64,000 bases of DNA. Source: an uncultured Ellagibacter sp. (GTDB lineage Bacteria > Actinomycetota > Coriobacteriia > Coriobacteriales > Eggerthellaceae). Below are positions 8,630 through 15,851 of the stretch, piece by piece; position 1 is the stretch's first letter; each line of letters begins with the position of its first letter. The position numbers were made by a program, and so were the translations under genes. The notes beneath the pieces were generated by a model. The model was given only the letters and a program-made list of their open reading frames with translations. It did not search any database and was not told where the DNA came from. The stretch covers positions 1 to 64,000 of the forward strand of contig NZ_CAKUBT010000008.1 in the NCBI RefSeq assembly GCF_934643285.1. The letters run 5' to 3'.

Positions 8630-9910
8630 ATGGAAGAGGAAATCATCGTTTCGAGCAACGGGGTGCTCGAGGGGGAAGTCCGCGTATCCGGCGCGAAGAA
8701 CTCGGCGTTGAAGCTTATCGCCGCAGCGATTCTCGGACGGGGCAAGACGGTGCTCCACAACGTGCCGCGCATCTCCGATATCGAGATCATGTCCGAAGTC
8801 CTTGCTCATCTCGGTGCCGATGTCGAACGCGGCGCCGACCATTCGCTGTCCGTCGACACGTCCACCGTCGATAAATACGAGGCTCCTTACAAACTCGTCT
8901 CGAAGATGCGCGCGAGCATTTCTGTCCTTGGACCGCTTATCGGGCGCTTCGGCGAAGCCCGTGTCGCCATGCCGGGCGGCTGCCAGATCGGCGCGCGCAA
9001 GATTGACATGCACCTCGTCGGGCTCGAGGCGTTAGGCGTCCACTTCGACAACGCCCACGGAGTTCTCCATGCGACGACGCCGAACGGCCTGCATGGCGCC
9101 CACGTGATGCTCGAGTTCCCGAGCGTCGGCGCAACGGAGAACACGCTCATGGCCGCCGTGGTGGCGAACGGGATGACGTTCATCGAGAACGCGGCGCGCG
9201 AGCCCGAGATCGTCGACTTGGCGAACATGCTCTCGAGCATGGGCGCCCATATCGAGGGTGCAGGCAGCTCCACCATCGAGGTACACGGTGTCTCCCTCGA
9301 TGATTTGGGGCCGTGCGAACATATCGTGGTGGGCGACCGCATCGAGGCGGGAACGTTCCTTGTCGGAGGCGCGCTTACCGGCGGTCCGGTCACGGTCAGG
9401 GGGATTGACCCATCGTTTCTGCGCATGGCGCTCATGAAGCTCGAGGCCATGGGGTGCGAAATCACCACTGGCGAAGATTTCATCACCGTCTTGCGCACCG
9501 AACCCCTTCGCGCGGTCGACATCCAAACGCTTCCGCATCCTGGGTTCCCGACCGATCTGCAGGCACAGTTTATGTTGCTGGCGTCGCTCGCCGAGGGGCC
9601 TTCAGTCATCACGGAGAACGTTTTCGAGAACCGTTTCATGTTCGCCGCCGAGCTCTCGCGCATGGGCGCCGACATCACCATCGAGGATCATCATGCGCTC
9701 GTCCGCGGGGTCGAGCTTCTGCAGGGTGCGCCCGTGAAGGCGACTGACCTTCGCGCGGGAGCCGCCCTGGTGCTCGCTGGCATCGTCGCCGAGGGCGAGA
9801 CACGCGTCAGCCATATCTATCACATCGACCGAGGGTATGAGGACTACGTCGGCAAGCTGCGCGGGCTTGGCGCGGACGTATCCAGGCTCGCCGTCGACGA
9901 GAGCCTCTAG
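8630..9910 (+). CDS. murA: UDP-N-acetylglucosamine 1-carboxyvinyltransferase
   Basis: 426 residues, normal for MurA. It transfers enolpyruvate from PEP to UDP-GlcNAc, the first committed step of peptidoglycan synthesis, in the cytosol. The catalytic-loop Cys is kept in GGCQIGAR (about residue 117), so the enzyme should be fosfomycin-sensitive in principle. SGAKNSALKL and ENTLMAAV are other family blocks. I chose ATG 8630 (AGAAGG upstream) over an in-frame ATG at 8552 that would add 26 unrelated residues. The LCP-like gene begins 12 bases after it. Confidence 0.97.
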   Translation: MEEEIIVSSNGVLEGEVRVSGAKNSALKLIAAAILGRGKTVLHNVPRISDIEIMSEVLAHLGADVERGADHSLSVDTSTVDKYEAPYKLVSKMRASISVLGPLIGRFGEARVAMPGGCQIGARKIDMHLVGLEALGVHFDNAHGVLHATTPNGLHGAHVMLEFPSVGATENTLMAAVVANGMTFIENAAREPEIVDLANMLSSMGAHIEGAGSSTIEVHGVSLDDLGPCEHIVVGDRIEAGTFLVGGALTGGPVTVRGIDPSFLRMALMKLEAMGCEITTGEDFITVLRTEPLRAVDIQTLPHPGFPTDLQAQFMLLASLAEGPSVITENVFENRFMFAAELSRMGADITIEDHHALVRGVELLQGAPVKATDLRAGAALVLAGIVAEGETRVSHIYHIDRGYEDYVGKLRGLGADVSRLAVDESL

Positions 9911-9922
9911 GCGCCCATTGCG

Positions 9923-11425
9923 ATGTTCGGCAAGAAGAAGGGCTTTAGCGCCTCGCAATCGAAACATACCTCCCGTAAAATGACGTCCCACACCATCGGC
10001 ACGCATGTGGCGAAGGGTGGCGCTCCGCGCCATTCGCGCGGGATGAACGCCTCGTCGGTCGGGTTCTCAAGCGATCGCAAGAAGCGTCGTGCCGCGCGCG
10101 GCATCGTCGATCATGTGACCCCCCAGACCGCTTCAGGCGAGAACTATCGTGCCTATTCCCGCCGCGTGAGCAAGCGCGGCTATATCCAGAGCGCCCAGCG
10201 CAAAAGCGGGATGCGACGCGCCGCTGTGGGTGTCATCTCGGTGATCGTCATCATCGCGGTCGCGGTTGGCGTCGGCGTCACCGTCTTTTTCAACGCATCG
10301 AACTCGAAGCTGTCGCTTGAGCATTCGAATGCGAGCAGCGCGCTTACCGCCGCCAAGGAAGGGTCGCCCTACTACGTTCTCGCCGCGGCGAGCCTCGGCT
10401 CTCCCAAAGGGGGCTCCGATGTGTCGAGCGAGGCATACATCCTTGCGCGCGTGGACGAGTCCACGCGGACGCTCACGCTCGTCTCCATCCCCGGCAACCT
10501 TGCCGTAAGCCTCTCGGACGGCAAAACCCATCCGCTCTACGACGCCTATGGAGTAGGCGGTGACGAGGCGCTCGTGAAGGCTGTCTCGTCCTTTGCGGGA
10601 GTGGGCATATCCCATCTCGTGAAGACGAACGAGGAGGGCATCCGCTCGCTCGTCGATTTGGTGGGCGGTATCGGCATGACGCTTCCCGAATCCGTCGACG
10701 ATCCGTATGCGGGTAGCATCTACCTTGAGGCGGGGGAGCAGGTCCTCGATGCCGAAAGCTCGCTTGTCGTACTTCGCGCAAGCAATTATGCGAAGGCGTC
10801 CGAGACGCAGGCCTCGGTGCGCACGTCCTTCGCCTACGCGATGGCGCTACGCCTGCTCGAGGCGGGCGGGCTCGACTTCGCCACCGAGCTCGACGGAATT
10901 GCGGGCAACGTGCGGACCGATCTGTCGTCTTCGCAGGTGATTGATTTGGCGAACGCGTTTCGCCCCTTAGGTGAGGCGACGGTGTACACGGCATATGTGC
11001 CGGGAAGCGAAAGCGAGCAGGACGGCGCGAGCCTGTTCAAGGCTTCCGATTCCCAATGGAAGACGGTTATGGAAAGCGTTGATGCCGGAACCGATCCGAA
11101 CGCTGTCGAAGAGGCGGAGACGGTGAGCGACCCCACCGGCATCAAGGTCGAGATCCGCAACGGCGGCGGCGTCACTGGCGTCGGGGCGAAGATGGGCGAG
11201 ATCCTCGGCAACGCGGGATTCACCATCGGGACCATTGGCAACGTCGCCGATGCCGGCACCTACAACGAGACGCTCGTGATCTATCGCGACGAGGCGTACA
11301 AGGCGGCGGCGAACACCATCGTGAAGACGATCGACGGCGGGCGCGTCGTCAACGGCGGCGACTACTACACCTTCGATGCGAACGTCCTTGTGGTGATCGG
11401 CAAGGACTGGCAGCCGATTCAGTAG
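9923..11425 (+). CDS. LytR-CpsA-Psr-like membrane protein with LytR_C domain, catalytic residues missing
   Basis: 500 residues. A basic cytoplasmic N-terminus of about 95 residues is followed by one membrane helix (about 98-120), an extracytoplasmic LCP-like domain (about 150-345) and a C-terminal LytR_C domain (about 408-497, IKVEIRNGGGVTGVGAKM). LCP enzymes attach glycopolymers to peptidoglycan. Here the conserved SIPRD reads SIPGN, and the later VRxR / RQQ arginine block is reduced to VLRASNYAKASETQASVRT, so the phosphate- and metal-binding residues appear lost. It may be a structural or regulatory relative. No strong Shine-Dalgarno; probably coupled to murA. Confidence 0.75.
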   Translation: MFGKKKGFSASQSKHTSRKMTSHTIGTHVAKGGAPRHSRGMNASSVGFSSDRKKRRAARGIVDHVTPQTASGENYRAYSRRVSKRGYIQSAQRKSGMRRAAVGVISVIVIIAVAVGVGVTVFFNASNSKLSLEHSNASSALTAAKEGSPYYVLAAASLGSPKGGSDVSSEAYILARVDESTRTLTLVSIPGNLAVSLSDGKTHPLYDAYGVGGDEALVKAVSSFAGVGISHLVKTNEEGIRSLVDLVGGIGMTLPESVDDPYAGSIYLEAGEQVLDAESSLVVLRASNYAKASETQASVRTSFAYAMALRLLEAGGLDFATELDGIAGNVRTDLSSSQVIDLANAFRPLGEATVYTAYVPGSESEQDGASLFKASDSQWKTVMESVDAGTDPNAVEEAETVSDPTGIKVEIRNGGGVTGVGAKMGEILGNAGFTIGTIGNVADAGTYNETLVIYRDEAYKAAANTIVKTIDGGRVVNGGDYYTFDANVLVVIGKDWQPIQ

Positions 11426-11533
11426 CGACAAGTTGCACCGACCTTGCGCTTCGCGTGCGCGCGGCGTTGGGGCGGCGGCTTGTGGTACTATAGCGAATTA
11501 AGAGAAACATCCAGTACTCGAGAAGGAGCAACG

Positions 11534-11773
11534 ATGGTTGAGAAGACCGATGTGGCCGCGGTTTTGGAGCTTATCCGACCGAGCCTTCAGGCGGACGGCG
11601 GCGACGTGAAGCTGATCGACGTCAGCGAAGACGGCATCGTCACGGTTGAGCTTCAGGGCGCTTGCAAGGGCTGCCCGATGTCGGAGATGACGCTTGCCAA
11701 CGGCGTCGAGCGCATCTTGAAGGAGCGCGTGCCGGGCGTCGAGCGCGTCGTGCCGTACCACGAGGGATACTAG
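11534..11773 (+). CDS. NifU C-terminal-like iron-sulfur scaffold protein
   Basis: 79 residues, a stand-alone Nfu domain. The CKGCP motif (Cys about 44 and 47) bridges a cluster between two monomers for delivery to apo-proteins; LQADGGDVKL and ANGVERILKERVPGV are family blocks. AAGGAG lies 5 bases before ATG 11534. The window has several Fe-S clients (fumarase, radical SAM proteins), which fits the role. A strong terminator follows. Confidence 0.93.
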   Translation: MVEKTDVAAVLELIRPSLQADGGDVKLIDVSEDGIVTVELQGACKGCPMSEMTLANGVERILKERVPGVERVVPYHEGY

Positions 11774-11792
11774 TCGATTACTTGTGAGACGC

Positions 11793-11824
11793 GAGAAGGG
11801 CGGGGTATCCCGCCCTTCTCTTTA
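11793..11824 (+). terminator. Intrinsic terminator after the Nfu gene
   Basis: Near-perfect stem GAGAAGGGCGG/CCGCCCTTCTC followed by TTTATTT. Confidence 0.85.
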
Positions 11825-11906
11825 TTTCGGGCAAGCTGTTCAGGGCAGAGGTCGCGCGTCTTGTCGCGCGGTTGCCGGGACGGTAGTGCCAGTGAAGGAG
11901 GAGAAG

Positions 11907-12197
11907 GTGTCTCATTGCTGGGAGATGCGGGGTTGCGATGACGAGATGCAGGAACGCTGCCCTCACAACACGCCGGGCGAGCCGTGCCCTGCCGACTGCC
12001 ATTACGCTGCATGCCATCGTCCGACGCACGAGGTCTGCGATGATTTCGAGCTGCTGCTCAATCCTGATTTGGGCTACGACGCGGCGGTGAAGGAAGTGTG
12101 CCATTTCTGCACGTTCTTCCTGACGCACGGCCCGAGCATCAAGGAGTGCCCGCGCCAGGAGCACAAGCTCGGCGCGCGCAATCGATTCATCCTGTAG
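11907..12197 (+). CDS. Small Cys/His-rich protein, unknown function
   Basis: 96 residues with ten Cys and eight His, nearly all in the first 86. The N-terminus SHCWEMRGC resembles the short CW..C knuckles seen in some two-CW-type proteins, which is a weak resemblance only. Other clusters are CPADCHYAAC and CHFC. It should bind zinc or an iron-sulfur cluster and has no signal or membrane segment. I chose GTG 11907, with AAGGAGG 5 bases upstream; the open frame extends to 11784 but that part overlaps the terminator. It lies between Nfu and a zinc-ribbon gene. Confidence 0.6.
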   Translation: MSHCWEMRGCDDEMQERCPHNTPGEPCPADCHYAACHRPTHEVCDDFELLLNPDLGYDAAVKEVCHFCTFFLTHGPSIKECPRQEHKLGARNRFIL

Positions 12198-12265
12198 GAC
12201 GCCTTGTGCCCAAACACTGCTACAATGAAGTAAACACGACCGACTGCGATGAGGAGGCGAGAGCT

Positions 12266-12484
12266 GTGGTTCGAACGCTGAGCTGTCCCACGTGCGGACA
12301 AAGCGACCTGGACGTATGCCGCTACGACTCCATGATGGTCCTTCGCAGCGATGTCGCGATGTTCACGGTCACATGCCCCCGATGCGGTGCGTCCGTCTCG
12401 TCGGTCCAGACGATTCCTTTGGCCCTGCGCGAAGAGGTGCGCTTCGCCGCCATCGAAGTGGGCGCTGGAATGGGAAGGGACTAG
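12266..12484 (+). CDS. Small zinc-ribbon protein, unknown function
   Basis: 72 residues. CPTCG (7-11) and CPRCG (37-41) form a treble-clef or ribbon type zinc site, followed by a short beta-rich tail. GTG 12266 is supported by GAGGAGG 8 bases upstream. Its stop lies 4 bases before the TTG start of lgt, so the two are likely co-translated. No function can be assigned. Confidence 0.6.
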   Translation: MVRTLSCPTCGQSDLDVCRYDSMMVLRSDVAMFTVTCPRCGASVSSVQTIPLALREEVRFAAIEVGAGMGRD

Positions 12485-12488
12485 CTCC

Positions 12489-13322
12489 TTGCTCAACGAA
12501 ATCTATCAAAGCCTTGACCCGATCGCGTTCTCGGTCGGGCCTTTTTCTGTGCGCTGGTACGGTATCGCATACGTGCTCGGATTCATCTGCGCCGCTCTCG
12601 TGCTCATGAGCACGGCGAAGCGCTGGCGAGTGCGCGTCGACTCGGATGCGCTCATCACCATCATGCTGTGCGTGGTCGTGGGCGTCATCGTGGGCGGACG
12701 TCTGGGGTACGTCCTGTTTTACGGAGACGGCTACTACCTGCAGCATCCCGCCGACATCTTCGCGCTCTCGAAGGGCGGCATGAGCTTTCACGGCGGGCTC
12801 ATCGGCGCGCTGCTCTCGGGAATCGTCGCCGCGCGTTTCACGCATATTCCGTACCTCACGCTGGCTGACCTCGGTTGCATCGGGGCTCCTATCGGGCTGT
12901 TCTTCGGGCGCTGCGCCAACTTCGTGAACGGCGAACTGTGGGGCGCGCCGACCGATGCCGCATGGGGCGTCGTGTTCGGGGGGCAGGCGGGAATGATGCC
13001 CCGCCATCCTTCCCAGCTTTATGAGGCGGTGCTCGAGGGCGTCGTCATCTTCCTTGTGTTGTTCGCGCTTTCGCGCAAGCGTCCGCCGCACGCCCAGGGG
13101 ACCTTTCTCGGCGTGTTCCTCATCATGTACGGGTGCTTCCGCTTCGCCATCGAGTTCGTGCGCGAGCCCGACGTGCAGCTAGGGTATCTGTGGGGCGGTT
13201 GGCTCACGATGGGGCAGGTTCTCTCGGCTCCGCTTATTGCGATAGGCATTGGCGTGCTGCTTTATGCGCTTATTGCGAAGAAGTCTCAACAAGGACTTCC
13301 AGAATTGAAACAAAGCGAGTAA
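12489..13322 (+). CDS. lgt: Prolipoprotein diacylglyceryl transferase
   Basis: 277 residues. Lgt moves diacylglycerol from phosphatidylglycerol to the lipobox cysteine of prolipoproteins, in the membrane. The signature GRCANFVNGELWGAPTD (about 138-154), HGGLIGALLSG and a set of about seven membrane helices are present. The start is taken as TTG 12489: GAAGGGA lies 8 bases upstream and the product begins LLNEIYQSLDPIAF like other Lgt proteins. An upstream ATG in frame would overlap the zinc-ribbon gene by 134 bases. Its likely clients include the lipoprotein at 38962. Confidence 0.95.
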   Translation: MLNEIYQSLDPIAFSVGPFSVRWYGIAYVLGFICAALVLMSTAKRWRVRVDSDALITIMLCVVVGVIVGGRLGYVLFYGDGYYLQHPADIFALSKGGMSFHGGLIGALLSGIVAARFTHIPYLTLADLGCIGAPIGLFFGRCANFVNGELWGAPTDAAWGVVFGGQAGMMPRHPSQLYEAVLEGVVIFLVLFALSRKRPPHAQGTFLGVFLIMYGCFRFAIEFVREPDVQLGYLWGGWLTMGQVLSAPLIAIGIGVLLYALIAKKSQQGLPELKQSE

Positions 13323-13427
13323 CATATGCAGCAGAGCAAGGCTATGACACGAGAGGAGCCTTGTTTGCAGTAGCCACGCGCTTCCCGGATGGGGACGCGC
13401 GGGGCACAGACGAGAAAGGGATACGTT

Positions 13428-13808
13428 ATGGACGTCACGTTCTATAAATGCAACCACTGCGGCAACGTTGCCGTGAAGCCCTTCGACAAGAAGGCCCCGC
13501 TTTCCTGCTGCGGCGAGAAGATGACCGAGCTGGTCGCGAATTCCACTGATGCGTCGGTTGAGAAGCACGTCCCCGTCGTGAGCGTTTCGGGCAATGCCGT
13601 TCACGTCGAGGTCGGCAGCGTGGCCCATCCGATGACCGACGAGCACCTCATTGCGTTTATCTGCTTGGTTACCGAGAAGGGCTACCAGATCGCGGAGCTG
13701 ACGAGCGCCGACAAGCCGGAAGCCGACTTCGCTATCGCCGAGGGCGACCGCGCGATCAAGGTCTACGAGTACTGCAACCTGCACGGTCTGTGGGTCGCCG
13801 AGGTGTAG
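13428..13808 (+). CDS. dfx: Desulfoferrodoxin (two-iron superoxide reductase)
   Basis: 126 residues, the classic length. Centre I, a desulforedoxin-like FeCys4 site, has Cys 8, 11, 27 and 28. Centre II, the catalytic Fe(His)4Cys site, has His 47, 67 and 73, Cys 116 and His 119, matching the known ligand pattern almost residue for residue. It reduces superoxide to peroxide without making oxygen, as strict anaerobes need. GAGAAAGGG precedes ATG 13428. It stands alone between lgt and a terminator-like hairpin. Confidence 0.96.
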   Translation: MDVTFYKCNHCGNVAVKPFDKKAPLSCCGEKMTELVANSTDASVEKHVPVVSVSGNAVHVEVGSVAHPMTDEHLIAFICLVTEKGYQIAELTSADKPEADFAIAEGDRAIKVYEYCNLHGLWVAEV

Positions 13809-13905
13809 CGAGCGGGGGAGCGCTTGAGGCGTGCCCACTGCTTGCGTTGCCGCGCATTTTGTCTCTCCGTGTTGCAGTTGCGTGACGAGATGGGCGTTTG
13901 GCGAC

Positions 13906-13946
13906 GCGCTTGGGGTTGTGCACTCTGAAGTACGAGCGTTTTTTTT
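13906..13946 (+). terminator. Probable terminator after desulfoferrodoxin
   Basis: Arms CGCTTG (13907-13912) and CGAGCG (13933-13938) pair with one G-T wobble and are followed by eight T residues. Confidence 0.5.
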
Positions 13947-13947
13947 C

Positions 13948-13985
13948 AAATGGCGGGCTTGCATTGTTTTGCAGGCTCGCCATTT
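13948..13985 (+). repeat. Long inverted repeat, candidate structured RNA
   Basis: Arms of 16 bases (13948-13963 and 13970-13985) around a 6-base loop pair fully if two G-U wobbles are allowed. The T tract lies before, not after, the stem, so it is not a plain terminator on either strand. It lies in a gene-free stretch of 357 bases between dfx and the SLH gene. The rest of that stretch holds only the tandem -10 boxes listed next. Confidence 0.45.
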
Positions 13986-14088
13986 CGTGTCTCTGGCTCC
14001 ATTTGCGAGACGAGTGGATTCTGCGAACAATACAAAGCCAGCGAGCGCGCGAAGCGACAATCCTGTTTTTGAAGCCAAAGACTATTCT

Positions 14089-14133
14089 CAAAATGGTGTG
14101 AAGGAGGTTCTATAATTAGCGAATGATTATAAT
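14089..14133 (+). promoter_or_regulatory. Tandem -10 boxes before the SLH gene
   Basis: Two TATAAT hexamers (14111-14116 and 14128-14133) lie 33-55 bases before the SLH gene. Neither has a clear -35. An AAGGAGG at 14101-14107 lies outside any start-codon context. Confidence 0.4.
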
Positions 14134-14165
14134 AAGGGCTTCCTGAGGTAAGGAGATGTTGCGAA

Positions 14166-14987
14166 ATGGAAGAACGGATGCATTTGGTTCATTCTGCGTG
14201 CGCGCTTGGGGTTTCAGCTGCGCTCGTATTGACGCTTTGCGCAGCTCCCCAAGCAGCATTCGCGTCGGAGTCCGCCGATTCGCCCGATGCAAGTCTCAGT
14301 GCCCTTTCGGCCTCTGCTGATGAAAGCCAAGCGCCGTTTTCCGACGTTTCGGACGGCGAATGGTATGCGCAGGTTGTCGATCGCGCCTATACGCTGGGAC
14401 TTTTGACTGGATATGAGGGTACGGATTTGTTCGGTCCTTTCGATGATATGACGCGCGGGCAAATGGTCGTGGTACTGAAGCGCTTGTTCGACGGTGCTGA
14501 TTTTTCGGGAACGCCGTATTGGGGAAGCCATGCTGATGAGCTTCGCCTCGATTTTCCATCCGACAACGAAACGGGCTTCACCGACGTTTCCGACGGCGAA
14601 TACTACACGGCGGCAATCAACTGGGCGGTGCACTACCACATCGTGTCAGGATACGACGGCGCGGATAAGTTTGGTCCGAACGATCCGCTCACGAGGGAGC
14701 AATGCGCGAAGATGATAGCGAGCTGGCTCGGTTTCTACGACTACGACCCCTCTGCAAGCTACCCCGACTGGGATAGAAGCGACGAGGTATTTCTCGCATA
14801 TTCCGACGCGGGCGATATCTCACTTTGGGCACGCAATGCGGTGCTTGCCGCACGTCAAAATGGATGCATGACAGGCGTGCCGGACGACAGCGGTCTGCCG
14901 CAGTTTTGCCCGAAGCGCTCTTTGGAGAGATGCGAAGCGGCGAAAATCGCCGTCGTGCTTCACGAGACGATGCACGGGCAGATTTAA
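14166..14987 (+). CDS. Secreted protein of three SLH domains
   Basis: 273 residues. A signal peptide (about 1-33, cut near AAFASES) precedes three S-layer-homology repeats, recognisable by FSDVSDGEWYAQ, FTDVSDGEYYTAAINWA with GYDGADKFGPNDPLTREQ, and a third more diverged copy ending in ERCEAAKIAVVL. SLH modules hold proteins to secondary cell-wall polymers. Nothing but the anchor is present, so it may be a wall-binding adaptor. AGGAG lies 10 bases before ATG 14166. It is A+T-richer than its neighbours. The same kind of module ends the CAP protein at 56514. Confidence 0.85.
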   Translation: MEERMHLVHSACALGVSAALVLTLCAAPQAAFASESADSPDASLSALSASADESQAPFSDVSDGEWYAQVVDRAYTLGLLTGYEGTDLFGPFDDMTRGQMVVVLKRLFDGADFSGTPYWGSHADELRLDFPSDNETGFTDVSDGEYYTAAINWAVHYHIVSGYDGADKFGPNDPLTREQCAKMIASWLGFYDYDPSASYPDWDRSDEVFLAYSDAGDISLWARNAVLAARQNGCMTGVPDDSGLPQFCPKRSLERCEAAKIAVVLHETMHGQI

Positions 14988-15001
14988 GCGCCACTTTTGT
15001 G

Positions 15002-15037
15002 CGGGCGGTGAATCGATGGGATTCGCCGCCCGTTTTA
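15002..15037 (+). terminator. Intrinsic terminator after the SLH gene
   Basis: A 13-base stem with one mismatch (CGGGCGG.GAATC) and a short loop, followed by TTTTATATT. Confidence 0.8.
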
Positions 15038-15039
15038 TA

Positions 15040-15073
15040 TTGCATTGTTTATGCGCTGTGGTATCATAAACAA
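15040..15073 (+). promoter_or_regulatory. rpmE promoter overlapped by an inverted repeat
   Basis: TTGCAT at 15040-15045, a 16-base spacer and TATCAT at 15062-15067. A perfect 9-bp inverted repeat, TTGTTTATG (15045-15053) and CATAAACAA (15065-15073), straddles both elements and has the layout of an operator. Confidence 0.55.
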
Positions 15074-15122
15074 GCTTGTCTCGCCTTGGTCGGAAACCAA
15101 GGCATGGTAAAGGAGAACCAAC

Positions 15123-15590
15123 ATGAAGCAAGGAATCCATCCGGATTACGTCGAGTGCACCGTCAAGTGCACCTGCGGCAACACGTTCACGACCCGCTCC
15201 ACCAAGTCCGAGCTGCGCGTTGACATCTGCAACGCCTGCCACCCGTTCTTCACGGGCCAGCAGAAGTTCATCGACACCGGCGGACGCGTCCAGCGCTTTG
15301 CCGACAAGTTCGGCTCCGCGAAGGACATGGTTGCCGAGCGCGAGGCTGCCAAGAAGGCCAAGCGCGCTGCCGCTGTCGCCGAGGCAGAGGCTGCCAAGAA
15401 GGCCGAGCGTGAGAAGAAGGCTGCCGAGAAGGCCAAGCGTGCTGAAGAGTACGCCAAGAAGGCTGAAGAGGAAGCTGCCCGCGCTGCCGAGGCTGCTGCT
15501 ACCGCCGAGGCTGAGGGCTCCGCCGAAGAGGTTGCCGCCGACGCCGAGGCTGAGGCCGCTCTCGAGGTCGAGGCTCCCGCAGCCGAATAG
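15123..15590 (+). CDS. rpmE: 50S ribosomal protein L31 with long charged tail
   Basis: 155 residues, about twice the usual 70. Residues 1-70 are a zinc-type L31: Cys 16, 18, 36 and 39 form the metal site (CTCGNTF ... CNACHPFFTG). Residues 75-155 are a low-complexity Ala/Lys/Glu helix that turns strongly acidic at the end, a common actinobacterial style of ribosomal-protein extension. AAAGGAG precedes the ATG. It is a single-gene unit with its own promoter and terminator; the promoter carries an inverted repeat, so metal- or growth-dependent control is possible but unproven. Confidence 0.93.
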   Translation: MKQGIHPDYVECTVKCTCGNTFTTRSTKSELRVDICNACHPFFTGQQKFIDTGGRVQRFADKFGSAKDMVAEREAAKKAKRAAAVAEAEAAKKAEREKKAAEKAKRAEEYAKKAEEEAARAAEAAATAEAEGSAEEVAADAEAEAALEVEAPAAE

Positions 15591-15611
15591 CTTTTCCCCT
15601 GGGAAAAAGCA

Positions 15612-15647
15612 AGCCCGAACAGCTCAGCTGTTCGGGCTTTTTCTTTT
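15612..15647 (+). terminator. Intrinsic terminator after rpmE
   Basis: A perfect 13-bp stem (AGCCCGAACAGCT and its complement), then TTTTTCTTTT. The IS target duplication begins 11 bases later. Confidence 0.9.
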
Positions 15648-15657
15648 GCCGAAAGGT

Positions 15658-15665
15658 GGGATCTC
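15658..15665. repeat. IS target site duplication, left copy
   Basis: GGGATCTC, repeated exactly at 17021-17028 on the far side of the IS. Confidence 0.9.
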
Positions 15666-15691
15666 GGCTTATAGGACAAAAAGTGTGTCTC
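15666..15691 (+). repeat. IS left terminal inverted repeat
   Basis: 26 bp, exact reverse complement of 16995-17020. Confidence 0.93.
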
Positions 15692-15695
15692 ATTT

Positions 15696-15730
15696 AGGGG
15701 CATCGGCGCAGGTCGATGCCCCTTTCTCGT
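15696..15730 (+). terminator. IS-borne insulating hairpin
   Basis: Stem AGGGGCATCG/CGATGCCCCT with an 8-base loop, followed by TTCTCGTTCG, just inside the left end and before the transposase. Such hairpins keep outside transcription from activating transposition. Confidence 0.6.
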
Positions 15731-15851
15731 TCGTTTAAATTCGTCGGCCCTATTTAAGCACTCGGACAAAATGTGTGTCCTCGCGCTCGCCGTTCCTCCA
15801 GATGGATAGCCTTTTCCTGGAACGTTAAAAACCTTCTGGAAGAGGTGGGTC

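Noticed and set aside
13948..13985. Hairpin read as a plain terminator
   Set aside because: On the plus strand the T tract precedes the stem, and on the minus strand an A tract follows it, so neither direction fits an intrinsic terminator.
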